64,000 nt of DNA, from the NCBI GenBank assembly GCA_964512985.1, contig CAZELI010000006.1:1-64000 (forward strand), written 5' to 3'. The translations under genes and the position numbers were made by a program. Numbering within the stretch: position 1 is the stretch's first letter; each line of letters begins with the position of its first letter. This document shows positions 27,251 to 36,076 of this stretch, piece by piece. This stretch comes from CAYPGT01 sp964512985 (GTDB lineage Bacteria > Cyanobacteriota > Vampirovibrionia > LMEP-6097). A model generated the notes under the pieces. It worked only from the letters and a program-made list of their open reading frames with translations. It ran no database searches and was not told the origin of the DNA.

Positions 27251-28942
27251 ATGCGTATAGAATTTCGCTTAGATCAATATGACCTAAAACAAAATTTTGA
27301 CCTCATTATTATCGGTGGGGGTATTAATGGTGCTGGTATAGCAAGGGATGCTTCGGAACGTGGCTTGAAGGTGCTATTACTGGAGAAGAATGATTTTGCT
27401 TCTGGTTGTTCAGCTCATTCTACCAGGCTTATTCATGGCGGATTGCGTTACTTAGAGCATCTTGAGTTTAATCTGGTTTATGAAAGTCTTCAGGAAAGAG
27501 AGATTTTACTTAAAAATTATCCTCACCTCGTTAATCCTCTAGGCTTACTTGTCCCTGCCTATGAGGGCAATAAATTTAACCTATTTAAGCTTAACATTGG
27601 AATGTGGCTCTATGATTGGCTTTCAGCAGAGAAAAGTCTTAAATCTTATCAAAAGATAACTCAAGAGCAAATCCCAACTCTTGAATTAGGAATTAAAACT
27701 ACTGGATTAGAAGGCGCTGTATTTTACTATGATGCTCAAGTACCTATTGCTGAGAGGCTTGTATTAGAGAATATACTTACCGCAGAGTCCAAAGGTGCTA
27801 TTTGTTTGAATCATTGCGAAGTAACAGAAGTGATATGTTCTAAAATACATGGTAAGTATCACGCTCAAGGAGTGAAGTTTAAAGATACGCTTAATGGTCG
27901 CAGACCCTTTACTGTTTATGGTAAGAACATTGTTAACCTTACAGGACCTTGGCTAGATGACGATATCAAATGGCTTAAAGAGAAGGATCAATTCCCTATC
28001 TCAACTAAACTTAAGCGCAGAATCGGTGGTACTAAAGGCTCACATATAGTAGTCAAACCCTTTACTGGAGCGCCAAGTCAATTCGGAATCTATAACGAAG
28101 CTAAATTAGATGGCAGACCTTTCTTCATATTACCGTTTAAATTAGGTATGAATGAAGACCTATATTTGATTGGTACCACTGATATATTTTTAGACAAGGA
28201 TGAAGATATTGATAAGGTGCATATCACTGAGCGAGAAATTACATATCTATTAAACGAAGTCAATGACCTATTTCCACAAGCTGCTCTAACAGAGGATAAG
28301 ATAGTGAAGACTTTTTGTGGAGTTAGGCCACTGCCTTACGTTGCTAAAGAATCAGGAGCAGCAGGCAAGGTTACCAGAAAACACTTCGCAATTAATCATG
28401 ATAAAGAAGGTCTAGCGAATTATTATTCAGTAGTAGGCGGTAAGCTCACTACGTTTAGAAGTCTTGCAGAGGAACTAGTAAATAAATTCAGTTCACATAG
28501 ATCATATACGGCAAGCAGAAGAACTATTGGTTGTAATTACCCCGAAAGTATGGACTTCTATAGTTATGTACAAGAAGCTGCTAGAAACTATAATGCTAAA
28601 TACGGCGTAGACGCACATACCATCTTGCATTTATTAATGCTATACGGAACCAATACTTCTAAGGTCCTAGACTTAACTCTAGAGAATCCTTTACTCAAGA
28701 ATAAAATAAATAAGGACTTTGAAGATATAGAAGCACAGATAGTCTACGCCATAAGATACGAGCAAGCTTATACAGTAGAAGATATACTCGAAAGAAGACT
28801 CACGATAGGACTCTGCAGTGATCGAATAGATAAGGCTATCATTAAGACTATACGCTACCACTTAAGCGAAGAATTCGAATTAATGGCAAGACAACGAGAT
28901 AAAGCTATAGAAGAAGTACTTGCTCAGGGTTATAATTCATAA
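27251..28942 (+). CDS. glpD: Aerobic glycerol 3-phosphate dehydrogenase
   Basis: GlpD is an FAD enzyme at the membrane that oxidises glycerol 3-phosphate to dihydroxyacetone phosphate and passes electrons to quinone. The dinucleotide fold LIIIGGGINGAGIARDASERG is near residue 18, followed by SGCSAHSTRLIHGGLRYLEH, GTTDIF and GVRPLPY. The C-terminal helical domain is complete at 563 residues. It runs with glpK 7 bp downstream, so the two form a glycerol operon. With menaquinone made by the futalosine route (mqnE above), electrons probably enter the menaquinone pool; this link is inference. Confidence 0.94.
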   Translation: MRIEFRLDQYDLKQNFDLIIIGGGINGAGIARDASERGLKVLLLEKNDFASGCSAHSTRLIHGGLRYLEHLEFNLVYESLQEREILLKNYPHLVNPLGLLVPAYEGNKFNLFKLNIGMWLYDWLSAEKSLKSYQKITQEQIPTLELGIKTTGLEGAVFYYDAQVPIAERLVLENILTAESKGAICLNHCEVTEVICSKIHGKYHAQGVKFKDTLNGRRPFTVYGKNIVNLTGPWLDDDIKWLKEKDQFPISTKLKRRIGGTKGSHIVVKPFTGAPSQFGIYNEAKLDGRPFFILPFKLGMNEDLYLIGTTDIFLDKDEDIDKVHITEREITYLLNEVNDLFPQAALTEDKIVKTFCGVRPLPYVAKESGAAGKVTRKHFAINHDKEGLANYYSVVGGKLTTFRSLAEELVNKFSSHRSYTASRRTIGCNYPESMDFYSYVQEAARNYNAKYGVDAHTILHLLMLYGTNTSKVLDLTLENPLLKNKINKDFEDIEAQIVYAIRYEQAYTVEDILERRLTIGLCSDRIDKAIIKTIRYHLSEEFELMARQRDKAIEEVLAQGYNS

Positions 28943-28949
28943 TTGTAAT

Positions 28950-30515
28950 ATGGACTATGTACTCACTATCGATGAAGGCACTACCAGTACTAGAGCTTTA
29001 TTAATAAGCTCATCTGGTGAGATTCTTGACATAGTGCAAAAAGACATCACTCAATACTACCCACAACCAGGCTGGGTAGAACATGATCCATTAGAGATCT
29101 GGAATAAAACTCTCGCTTGTTGTAGAGAGATCATTACCAAAAATTTAGCAGCAGGAAAAATCTCTAAAGATTCTGTCACTAGCATTGCTATAACAAATCA
29201 AAGAGAAACTACTATAATCTGGGACCCTAAAACTGGTAAACCAGTCTACAACGCTATCGTATGGCAATGTCGCAGAACCGCCGAGCGGTGTGAAGAACTT
29301 AAAAAAACTAAAATTTCTGGTGTAAATTTTACGGATTATATCAAGAGTAAAACTGGACTATTAGTTGATGCGTATTTCTCTGCAACTAAAATTCAGTGGA
29401 TCCTTACGTCGTCCGTCTTCACTTCGTTTCGACGGACTCCTCAGGATGACGGACGCGGGACTCAGCAGGAACTAATGTTCGGTACCATCGATACTTGGTT
29501 AATCTGGAATTTAACTCTTGGAAGAGAACATCTTACTGACACTAGTAACGCTTCTAGAACCATGCTCTATGATATTTATGAAGATCAATGGGATACTGAG
29601 ATACTTAAACACTTAAATATTTCTACAAGTATTTTACCTAAGGTGATAGAAAGCAATGGTGATTTTGGAGCAAGTCCTTTATTCAGTGATTTACTTGGAT
29701 ATGAATTACCTATCAAAGCCGTTCTAGGAGACCAACAAGCAGCTTTCTATGCTTATGACGGAGAAGCGAAATGTACTTATGGCACAGGAACCTTTGTGAT
29801 GCTACCTTACGGAAGCAAGCAAGAAGTTAGAAGCTTGAAGCTCGAAACCAATGAACAAAGTAAATCACAAATCGGTAATGAAAGAGATGCAATGTCTTTT
29901 GCTATTAAAAATGATAATGAGGGATTACTAAAAAGCTCTGGCTATAAAACCCAATCAGAGAAAGCCTTAGTATTGGAGGGTAGTATTTTTGTGGGTGGCT
30001 CTATAGTACAGTGGTTAAGAGACGAGATGAAGTTTATCGAGAAAAGTTCAGAGGTAGAAGCTCTAGCTAAATCAGTCCCTGATAATGGCGGAGTGTATTT
30101 AATACCAGCGCTTGCTGGTCTAGGGGCGCCTTATTGGCGAGGAGATGTCAGAGGAACTATATTTGGCATCACCAGAGGCACTAATAGGGGACATATAGCA
30201 AGAGCAGCTATTGAAGCCATCGCTTATAGCGTGCGAGATATCATTGAAGCACTAGACCCAGCCCTACGTAGTAAAATCACTCAGCTCAATGTCGATGGCG
30301 GTGCAACCAAGAATGATACTCTTATGCAATTCCAAGCTGACCTATTACAAATCCCTATTAAACGCTATACCGAAACTGAAATGACCGCTCTAGGCGTCGC
30401 TAAAATGACCGGTGGTATCGAGCTGAAACTCAAGGCAGAGAGAGTGTTCCAGCCACAAACCAACCTAGATGAAAATTATAAGATTTGGAAGAAGTATATT
30501 ACTAAACTTCTTTAA
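28950..30515 (+). CDS. glpK: Glycerol kinase with a palindrome-derived loop
   Basis: GlpK phosphorylates glycerol with ATP. The family motifs are present: DEGTTSTRALL near the N terminus, ITNQRET, GTIDTWLIWNLT and YGTGTFVML, with GLGAPYWR and DGGATKND. The start at 28950 follows glpD by 7 bp. A palindromic element (29399-29452) replaces the short variable loop before LMFGTIDTW with TSSVFTSFRRTPQDDGRGTQ. A second, non-palindromic expansion of roughly 25 residues lies after FVMLPYG. Both loops are on the surface in known structures, so activity is likely kept. Confidence 0.93.
   Translation: MDYVLTIDEGTTSTRALLISSSGEILDIVQKDITQYYPQPGWVEHDPLEIWNKTLACCREIITKNLAAGKISKDSVTSIAITNQRETTIIWDPKTGKPVYNAIVWQCRRTAERCEELKKTKISGVNFTDYIKSKTGLLVDAYFSATKIQWILTSSVFTSFRRTPQDDGRGTQQELMFGTIDTWLIWNLTLGREHLTDTSNASRTMLYDIYEDQWDTEILKHLNISTSILPKVIESNGDFGASPLFSDLLGYELPIKAVLGDQQAAFYAYDGEAKCTYGTGTFVMLPYGSKQEVRSLKLETNEQSKSQIGNERDAMSFAIKNDNEGLLKSSGYKTQSEKALVLEGSIFVGGSIVQWLRDEMKFIEKSSEVEALAKSVPDNGGVYLIPALAGLGAPYWRGDVRGTIFGITRGTNRGHIARAAIEAIAYSVRDIIEALDPALRSKITQLNVDGGATKNDTLMQFQADLLQIPIKRYTETEMTALGVAKMTGGIELKLKAERVFQPQTNLDENYKIWKKYITKLL
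29399..29452. repeat. In-frame palindromic element in glpK
   Basis: Opens with GGATCCTTACGTCG, has inner arms GTCCGTC (29411-29417) and GACGGAC (29431-29437), and ends with CTCAGGATGACG. The same opening and closing blocks occur in rdgB at 36994-37043, with different insides. The two are read in different frames at their left end and the same frame at their right end. Confidence 0.8.
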
Positions 30516-31930
30516 TTTATAATCTCTTTCAAACTAAGACTATGATGAAAATAATCTGAGTCTTTAAGTGCCTTAGATTGCCCTGAGAATGAAATCAAGG
30601 CTCTTTCAAGAGTATAACCTTTCGGAATTTGAAATTTATTAATTTTACTTTCCATCTCTGCAATAACCTTAGTATCAATTACCTGTTCATGAAATTTAAC
30701 CTCACAAATAGTAATCACCTTATCCTGTCTAACATACATCAAATCTATCTGTATCTTTTCTTCTCTATTGAAGTATGGTGAATAATCAATAACTTCTTCC
30801 GCAAAACCCATAAGCTCAGCAATAAAGATCGCATTTCTAAAAACGAATCTTTCAAACGCTAAACCAAGCCAAGGCTGCCACTTAGACTCACATAATTTAT
30901 GAAAAAGATTTTCCGTGTCATTTTTTTTAATTATTGTTAAATTTGGCTGAATAAATTTAAAATAAAAACTCAAATACTCATCAACAATAGCGTATTTTTT
31001 ATTCTTACCAGATTTATAAATTAAGGTACTCGGACAATAACTAGATATAATTTGTGCTTTTTCTAAATTGATTAGATATCTTTGCAAACCTCCTCCCTTA
31101 TTCATTTTTAGCTTTGCTGCAATCTCATTAAAGGATAATTTCTGACTGTTTAAAAGCTCAACTATCCGCATATAAATTCTAGGTTCTTTAAACTGGCTAT
31201 TAAATACTTTGGCAAATTCTTCGACAAAAAATCCATTAGGTTCAAAACACAATCGCTGTAAATTTTGTTTCAAAGACTGATTCATATTTATTTCTTCAAA
31301 ATATTTTGGGATACCACCAAAAATCATAAAATATTTAATTATCTCTTCGTTACTTCGCTTGGCAAGAAAAAATTGTTTTGATTCTCTAATACCCATCGGT
31401 TTTAGTAAAATTTCTAAATCAATCCTCCCATACAAAGCTTTAGAGTGAATTACTTTATCAACCATGAAAGTAGCAACTGAACCACAAAGTATTAAAACCA
31501 CGTTATGCTCTTTCCAAACATTATCCCAAAAATATTTTATAAGAGAAATTAATTGTGTTCTTTTCGCTGCCATCCATTGCAGTTCATCAAAAGCAATAAT
31601 CAGTTTTTTCTGTTTATTTTTCCTCTCCAACAGTTTTTTGCTTAGCAAATTAAAAATCTCATCCCAAGTATTAAACTCAGCTTTAGCTATAACATCATCA
31701 TTGAGATACTTAGCTAAAGTATTACGAAAATGCCTAATTTGTTCTCTGGTACGTTGATCTTCTAAACCCTCAAACACAAATAGAGGTGCTTTAGTTTGAA
31801 TAGCAAACTCTCTGATCAAGGCACTTTTCCCAACTCGCCTTCTACCATACAAACAAAGCAAATTACTTCCTTTTGAAGTATAGTGTTCTTTAAATCTAGC
31901 TACTTCCCGCTCCCTGCCACAAAACTTCAT
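30512..31930 (-). CDS. Archaeal-type ATPase with DUF234 nuclease-like domain
   Basis: A P-loop ATPase of the PF01637 type: FCGREREVARF at the start, Walker A LYGRRRVGKSAL and Walker B LIIAFDELQWM. A winged helix follows (SFNEIAAKLKMNKGGGLQRYL), and the C-terminal DUF234 domain carries IDLMYVRQDKVITICEVKFH with the D and ExK residues of a restriction-like fold. It is related in layout to the AAA_14 group but is a separate family. ATG at 31930 follows AAGGAG by eight bases. Two exact 37-bp repeats with inverted arms separate it from rarA. Function is unknown. Confidence 0.82.
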   Translation of the reverse strand: MKFCGREREVARFKEHYTSKGSNLLCLYGRRRVGKSALIREFAIQTKAPLFVFEGLEDQRTREQIRHFRNTLAKYLNDDVIAKAEFNTWDEIFNLLSKKLLERKNKQKKLIIAFDELQWMAAKRTQLISLIKYFWDNVWKEHNVVLILCGSVATFMVDKVIHSKALYGRIDLEILLKPMGIRESKQFFLAKRSNEEIIKYFMIFGGIPKYFEEINMNQSLKQNLQRLCFEPNGFFVEEFAKVFNSQFKEPRIYMRIVELLNSQKLSFNEIAAKLKMNKGGGLQRYLINLEKAQIISSYCPSTLIYKSGKNKKYAIVDEYLSFYFKFIQPNLTIIKKNDTENLFHKLCESKWQPWLGLAFERFVFRNAIFIAELMGFAEEVIDYSPYFNREEKIQIDLMYVRQDKVITICEVKFHEQVIDTKVIAEMESKINKFQIPKGYTLERALISFSGQSKALKDSDYFHHSLSLKEIIN

Positions 31931-31943
31931 TCTCAACTCCTTG

Positions 31944-32037
31944 AAAATGCACACAAAGTGGTAAAACTATCTGTGCATTTGACAGTAAAATTATACCCTA
32001 AAAATGCACACAAAGTGGTAAAACTATCTGTGCATTT
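31944..32037. repeat. Two exact 37-bp repeats, each an imperfect dyad
   Basis: Copies at 31944-31980 and 32001-32037 are identical over 37 bp. Each has arms AAATGCACA and TGTGCATTT around an 18-bp centre. Between them lies TATAAT on the minus strand (31990-31995), the likely -10 of the ATPase gene. rarA starts 25 bp beyond the second copy. They look like twin operators controlling the divergent pair or the ATPase alone. Confidence 0.75.
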
Positions 32038-32062
32038 TCAAGAAAGGCTATAATTAACCTAA

Positions 32063-33271
32063 ATGCTCTCCCAGTCCAATATCTTCTACTCAGATAGCAC
32101 CGAGTTTGAGCCACTAGCTTATAGACTTAGACCAAATACGCTTGAAAAGTTAGTAGGTACTATCAAATCTAATCCTGCATTTAATAATTGGCTGCGATCT
32201 GGTGTTAAACAATCCGCTATATTCTGGGGACCTCCAGGTACTGGTAAGACTAGCATTGCGCATCTCGCTGCTAAACACTCTAAGCGAGAGTTCATCAAGC
32301 TTCAAGCTTTTAATTCAGGAGTGAAGGATCTTCGTGAGATCGTCGAACGTGCTGAGCGTATGCCTAATACTATATTGCTCTTTGTCGATGAGGTTCATAG
32401 CTTCAACAAAAACCAACAGGATATATTACTTAACGCAGTCGAGCGTGGCATATTAGTTTTTATCGGTGCTACCACCGAAAATCCAGCGATTAGTATAAAT
32501 AAAGCTCTATTAAGCAGAACTATCTGCTTTGAGCTCAAACCCCATAGATATGCAGACTTAGCTGCTCTTATAGAAAGAGCTCTTAAGCTCTCCAATAAAA
32601 CCATTGATGAAAAAGCCCAGGATTATCTCATCAAATCCAGTTACGGAGATGCTCGTCACTTACTCACTAATTTAGAACTTTTAGTTAATAATTCTACCGA
32701 AACTATCACCGAAGAACTATGTAAAGAAATCATCAGTAAGAAATTTTTCTCAGGCGACCCTAATACTTACTATGATTGTGTTTCAGCCCTCCAAAAATCC
32801 ATGCGCGGTTCGGATGTCACGGCTTCTCTATATTGGTTAGCAAGATTACTACATGCAGGTGCAGAACTAGAAGCTATCTGTCGCAGGATTTTAGTCACCG
32901 CAGCAGAAGATGTCGGTATCGCTGACCCACAAGCCCTCATTATCGCCAACGCAGCTCATGATACGGCTCTTAAGCTTGGCATGCCCGAGGCACGCATTCC
33001 ACTTGCCGAAGCAGTAGTATATATCGCTCAAGCACCTAAATCTAATACTAGTTATAAAGCACTCACTAAAGCTATGAATGATTGTGAAAATCATCCACCA
33101 TATCCAGTACCTGAACACCTACGCAATATTCATATACATAGCTGTCCTGCTAAATCTAATAACGTGGGAGTCAATCCTCAAACGGGCTACAAATACCCTC
33201 ATGATTATCCTGGTAACTGGGTTGAGCAGCAATATATGCCAGATGAATTAGTTAATAGAAAATATATTTAG
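32063..33271 (+). CDS. rarA: Replication-associated recombination protein A (MgsA)
   Basis: RarA is an AAA+ ATPase of the clamp-loader group that acts at stalled replication forks with SSB. Signatures: AYRLRPNTLEKLVG, Walker A GPPGTGKTS, LQAFNSGVKDLREIVERA, DEVHSFNKNQQD, GATTENPAISINKALLSRT, then LHAGAELEAICRRILVTAAEDVGIADPQAL and PKSNTSYKAL in the tetramerisation part. Length 402 is a little short of the family average of about 430-440. TATAAT at 32049-32054 ends 8 nt before the ATG. It shares the intergenic repeats with the divergent ATPase. Confidence 0.94.
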   Translation: MLSQSNIFYSDSTEFEPLAYRLRPNTLEKLVGTIKSNPAFNNWLRSGVKQSAIFWGPPGTGKTSIAHLAAKHSKREFIKLQAFNSGVKDLREIVERAERMPNTILLFVDEVHSFNKNQQDILLNAVERGILVFIGATTENPAISINKALLSRTICFELKPHRYADLAALIERALKLSNKTIDEKAQDYLIKSSYGDARHLLTNLELLVNNSTETITEELCKEIISKKFFSGDPNTYYDCVSALQKSMRGSDVTASLYWLARLLHAGAELEAICRRILVTAAEDVGIADPQALIIANAAHDTALKLGMPEARIPLAEAVVYIAQAPKSNTSYKALTKAMNDCENHPPYPVPEHLRNIHIHSCPAKSNNVGVNPQTGYKYPHDYPGNWVEQQYMPDELVNRKYI

Positions 33272-33615
33272 AAACTTAGTAACATAGAACTAACAGCAGG
33301 TCTGAGAGTTTGGTCATTACCCGCAAAGGTATTAACTGCTTTAAGCATATCTGCTTCTTGTTTTACTATGGCATTTTCTACTCTTCTTTGGAAACCTAGT
33401 AATTGCGCTGGGCTGAGACTTGCCATATTTATAGCAGCTAGTTCAGCAGGCTTATGCTTTGCATGCAAACTTCTAGCTTGCCATGCTGATTGATTTGATA
33501 CTGATGCATCAGCATCAAATTTCCTAACTTGTTTAGCAGTTGGCTGAGTTACTTTATTAGAATCTTCTCCAGGATTAACACCACCTAAACCTACTCCTCC
33601 TACACAATTATTCAT
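33268..33615 (-). CDS. Small hypothetical protein, 115 aa
   Basis: Not recognised. A glycine-rich start (NNCVGGVGLGGVNPGED) leads into a Gln/Ala-rich amphipathic helical region (PAELAAINMASLSPAQLLGFQRRVENAIVKQEADMLKA is helix-forming), ending in a short hydrophobic tail. AAGGAG lies seven bases before the ATG, so it uses a leadered mRNA. The helical part has the look of a secreted type III or flagellar rod-associated small protein, but there is no proof. It is in tandem with another small unknown at 33750, and it overlaps the end of rarA by 4 bp. Confidence 0.5.
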   Translation of the reverse strand: MNNCVGGVGLGGVNPGEDSNKVTQPTAKQVRKFDADASVSNQSAWQARSLHAKHKPAELAAINMASLSPAQLLGFQRRVENAIVKQEADMLKAVNTFAGNDQTLRPAVSSMLLSF

Positions 33616-33683
33616 AAATAAACTCCTTCACTGGTTCCCTCTTAACTATATAAAGTAGTACTTGCAATGTTTTTGATAAAAAC

Positions 33684-33713
33684 AAAAGACCCAGCATTAC
33701 TGCTAGGTCTTTT
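33684..33713. terminator. Bidirectional terminator-like hairpin
   Basis: The arms AAAAGACC (33684-33691) and GGTCTTTT (33706-33713) form an 8-bp stem, extended inward by AGCA/TGCT after one mismatch. T-rich sequence is on both sides. It lies 36 bp after the stop of the minus-strand gene at 33750-34103 and probably ends that transcript before the next small gene. Confidence 0.75.
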
Positions 33714-33749
33714 ACAAATAGGATGTAAATTTGAGTCTAAGAAAGATTT

Positions 33750-34103
33750 TTATGGAGTAAATAGGTTTCTATATTGTGCAGGCGCAGAATCCATGAATTG
33801 CTGTTTAGCTTGTGCTACAAGTTCAGGCGTAAAAGTTCTTTGTTTAATGGCATCACGGATGCTACCAGATTGATCTGGATCACTAAAACCTACGTCCCCA
33901 GGTTTATGAAAATTCACTAGAGCTAATCTATTTTTATCACTATTAGCAATAGGTTTATCAAAACGATCAGTGAAAAGATCTTTGGCACGAGTAAAAAAGT
34001 CTGTAGGCTTACTTGCTTTCTCTCTTCTAGCAACTTCCTTGTTAAAGTTTTTAGAAACTCTATCGTCTCCAAATCCTCCACCAGTTCTGTTTATGTAGCT
34101 CAT
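33750..34103 (-). CDS. Small hypothetical protein, 117 aa
   Basis: A polar, basic protein of unknown function (YINRTGGGFGDDRVSKNFNKEV at the start, then FFTRAKDLFTDRFDKP). No signal peptide or membrane segment is present. AAGGAG precedes the ATG by eight bases. A terminator follows the stop codon, so it forms its own transcription unit. It faces a 530-bp non-coding region. Its gene neighbours do not suggest a role. Confidence 0.5.
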   Translation of the reverse strand: MSYINRTGGGFGDDRVSKNFNKEVARREKASKPTDFFTRAKDLFTDRFDKPIANSDKNRLALVNFHKPGDVGFSDPDQSGSIRDAIKQRTFTPELVAQAKQQFMDSAPAQYRNLFTP

Positions 34104-34411
34104 CCAAGTTCTCCTTAAAGTTACAACGTTATTAGTTTCTTATAGTTGATAGCGAATTTCAAAATATTTTCAAAATTCTTTTTTCCTTGATATACCTGAA
34201 ATTTCGACCTTAAAGTGCTTAATTGGCCCTGAGAATATGTTAACCCTACCTTAACTTTATTCCACAAAATGGAATGTATTAACAGTTTCTCATTGATATA
34301 TACTTAATTTATAACTGCATTATAACAAAAATATTAAGAAATTAATGCGTATTACATCAATATTTTAGTAATATTTTTTTAATCTTTCCCAAAAGCTTGT
34401 TATATTAAAAG
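34104..34411. other. AT-rich intergenic stretch
   Basis: About 300 bp with no convincing open reading frame. It holds the leader of the minus-strand gene ending at 34103 (AAGGAG next to the start) and several AT-rich promoter-like strings, the clearest being an extended -10 TTGTTATATT at 34398-34407 that would drive the structured region downstream. Nothing else is seen. Confidence 0.6.
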
Positions 34412-34602
34412 GATACGCAGAAGCGTACGACGTCAAGTGTGTAAAAAAGAGACTAGACCAAGATCGACTTACACCATATACAACACGCAGCGATCTTGGA
34501 TTTAACTAGTCCTACATAAGCTCTGGGAATAAATCTGGGCTATCATTTCCCCAAGCTGATGTATATGTATCAGAAAACTATTAAGCTCAGGTTATGAGCT
34601 AG
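34412..34602 (+). ncRNA. Structured non-coding RNA or leader candidate
   Basis: Strong stems lie in series. TACGC/GCGTA closes an AGAA tetraloop (34414-34427). GACTAG plus CCAAGATCG (34451-34466) pairs with CGATCTTGG plus CTAGTC (34491-34511) in a 15-bp stem with a small internal loop. CTGAT/ATCAG (34556-34573) and AGCTCA/TGAGCT (34584-34600) follow. GC content is higher than the surrounding intergenic DNA, and no frame is open across it. It does not match SRP RNA, tmRNA, RNase P or 6S motifs as I know them. It could be a free RNA or the leader of the HD gene at 34637. Confidence 0.5.
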
Positions 34603-34636
34603 AAGCAAATTACTTAGAAGAAGTTAATATATAAAT

Positions 34637-36076
34637 ATGAGTCGTACCTATAGAGACCCTGTACACCAAGAGATAACTTTAAACAGCGAAGATCTGGTCG
34701 AAAATTTGATTATCCAATTAATCGACTGCAAAGAATTCCAGAGGTTACGTTGGTTGAGACAACTCGGTACTGGTTGGTTTACTTTTCATGGTGCAGAGGC
34801 TTCACGCTTCCAGCATTCACTCGGAGCGATGTATGTCGCTAAGCTAATGTTCGAAAAGATCTCTCAAGATTTAGTTCTTGATGAAGCTACAACAATGGAA
34901 TACAAAGCTCTTGTGCTTATAGCTGCACTTCTGCATGATATTGGTCATGGACCTTTCTCTCACAGCACCGAGAAAGTAAATAATATAATGCATGAAAGCT
35001 GGACCCAGACTCTAATTAGTAGCGAGCAAACCCAAATCCATAAAATATTAGAAAGCTATCAAGTTGGCTTGAGTGAGAAGGTGATTTCTGTACTGAATAA
35101 AACTTATCCAGTTAAATTTATTTCTAGTATCGTTAATAGTCAGCTAGATTGTGATCGCTTTGATTACTTGATTAGAGATAGTTTTTATACTGGAACATCT
35201 TACGGACACTTTGATCTTAATAGGGTTATAAGTAGTATCAAAGTCAATCAAGAACATGATTGCTTAGTAGTAAGCGGCGAGAAGGGTATGCTAGCGGTAG
35301 AAGATTACTTATACGCTCGTTATTCTATGTACATGCAAATCTATCAACACAAGAAATGCTTAGCGAGTGATTCTCTATTACTGAAACTTTTTAAACGCGC
35401 CAAAATTCTTATCAAAGGTAAACGCATGTCGTTTATCGAAGAGCCGGTCTATAATTGGCTTGCACAGCCTGAGAAGCTAACAGTGGCAGACTTCTTATTA
35501 GTCGATGATATTAATATCATGCACCATATTAAGCATTGGATGAATGAGAAAGACATTATACTTAGAGACTTAGCTAGAAGGTTTATAGAACGTGATATCT
35601 TCAAAGCTATGAAAATAGACAAGCCCACCGAAGGCACAATGGAAGAGAAGATTGCCGAAATTACGGCAATTAAATCGCAAGAATTAAGAAAACGTAACCT
35701 AGATCCTGATTACTATCTAGATTCTATTACTATTGCTTCTAATCCTTATAGTTTCTATAATCCAAGTCAAGAAAATTTTGGAATCAAGAACCAGTCCGAA
35801 AAGCTCCCAGATGCAAGGCTTGCGAGTCCCGAGCCACCGGAGTTGACTAAAACGTCAATGAGGATGGCGAGGGACGAGCGTAACGCAGCAGATGGGACTT
35901 TGCGGACTGGTTCTAAAGCGATCTTTGTAGAAGGTAATGATGGAGAATTAAGAGAGATCTCAACCTTATCTCATGTAGTAGATTCCTTAGTAAAAAATAG
36001 CTTCGCTAATTCTTGGTTTATTTATGTAGATGCCACTGTCATTGCGAGCCGCGAAGCGGCGTGGCAATCCCATTAA
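34637..36076 (+). CDS. HD-domain phosphohydrolase with two repeat-derived segments
   Basis: An HD superfamily enzyme of the SpoT/dGTPase-like YpgQ group: the start SRTYRDPVHQEITLN, FQRLRWLRQLGTGWFTFHGA, RFQHSLGAM, and the metal-binding ALLHDIGHGPFSHSTE and DCDRFDYLIRD blocks are all present. It probably hydrolyses a phosphorylated nucleotide. Residues about 386-425 are encoded by a 120-bp palindromic element, and the last 11 residues (VIASREAAWQSH) by a second element that also supplies the stop. Both lie outside the catalytic core. The start has a purine-rich AGAAGAAG upstream. Confidence 0.83.
   Translation: MSRTYRDPVHQEITLNSEDLVENLIIQLIDCKEFQRLRWLRQLGTGWFTFHGAEASRFQHSLGAMYVAKLMFEKISQDLVLDEATTMEYKALVLIAALLHDIGHGPFSHSTEKVNNIMHESWTQTLISSEQTQIHKILESYQVGLSEKVISVLNKTYPVKFISSIVNSQLDCDRFDYLIRDSFYTGTSYGHFDLNRVISSIKVNQEHDCLVVSGEKGMLAVEDYLYARYSMYMQIYQHKKCLASDSLLLKLFKRAKILIKGKRMSFIEEPVYNWLAQPEKLTVADFLLVDDINIMHHIKHWMNEKDIILRDLARRFIERDIFKAMKIDKPTEGTMEEKIAEITAIKSQELRKRNLDPDYYLDSITIASNPYSFYNPSQENFGIKNQSEKLPDARLASPEPPELTKTSMRMARDERNAADGTLRTGSKAIFVEGNDGELREISTLSHVVDSLVKNSFANSWFIYVDATVIASREAAWQSH
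35791..35910. repeat. 120-bp in-frame palindromic element in the HD gene
   Basis: The ends CCAGTCCG (35791-35798) and CGGACTGG (35903-35910) are perfect inverse copies. Inside, TCCCA/TGGGA and TCCC/GGGA pairs and GTTGAC/GTCAA extend the fold toward the centre. The length is exactly 40 codons, so the frame is kept. Content is GC-richer than the gene around it. Confidence 0.8.

Noticed and set aside
29820..29960. Second expansion in glpK as another palindromic element
   Set aside because: The extra residues after FVMLPYG are coded by DNA with no arms or shared end motifs and with normal composition.
34412..34602. tRNA, tmRNA, SRP RNA, RNase P or 6S RNA in the structured region
   Set aside because: No T-loop, CCA end, GGAAGCAG-type SRP loop or GAGGAAAGUCC motif; the long stem does not join the two ends as 6S would need.
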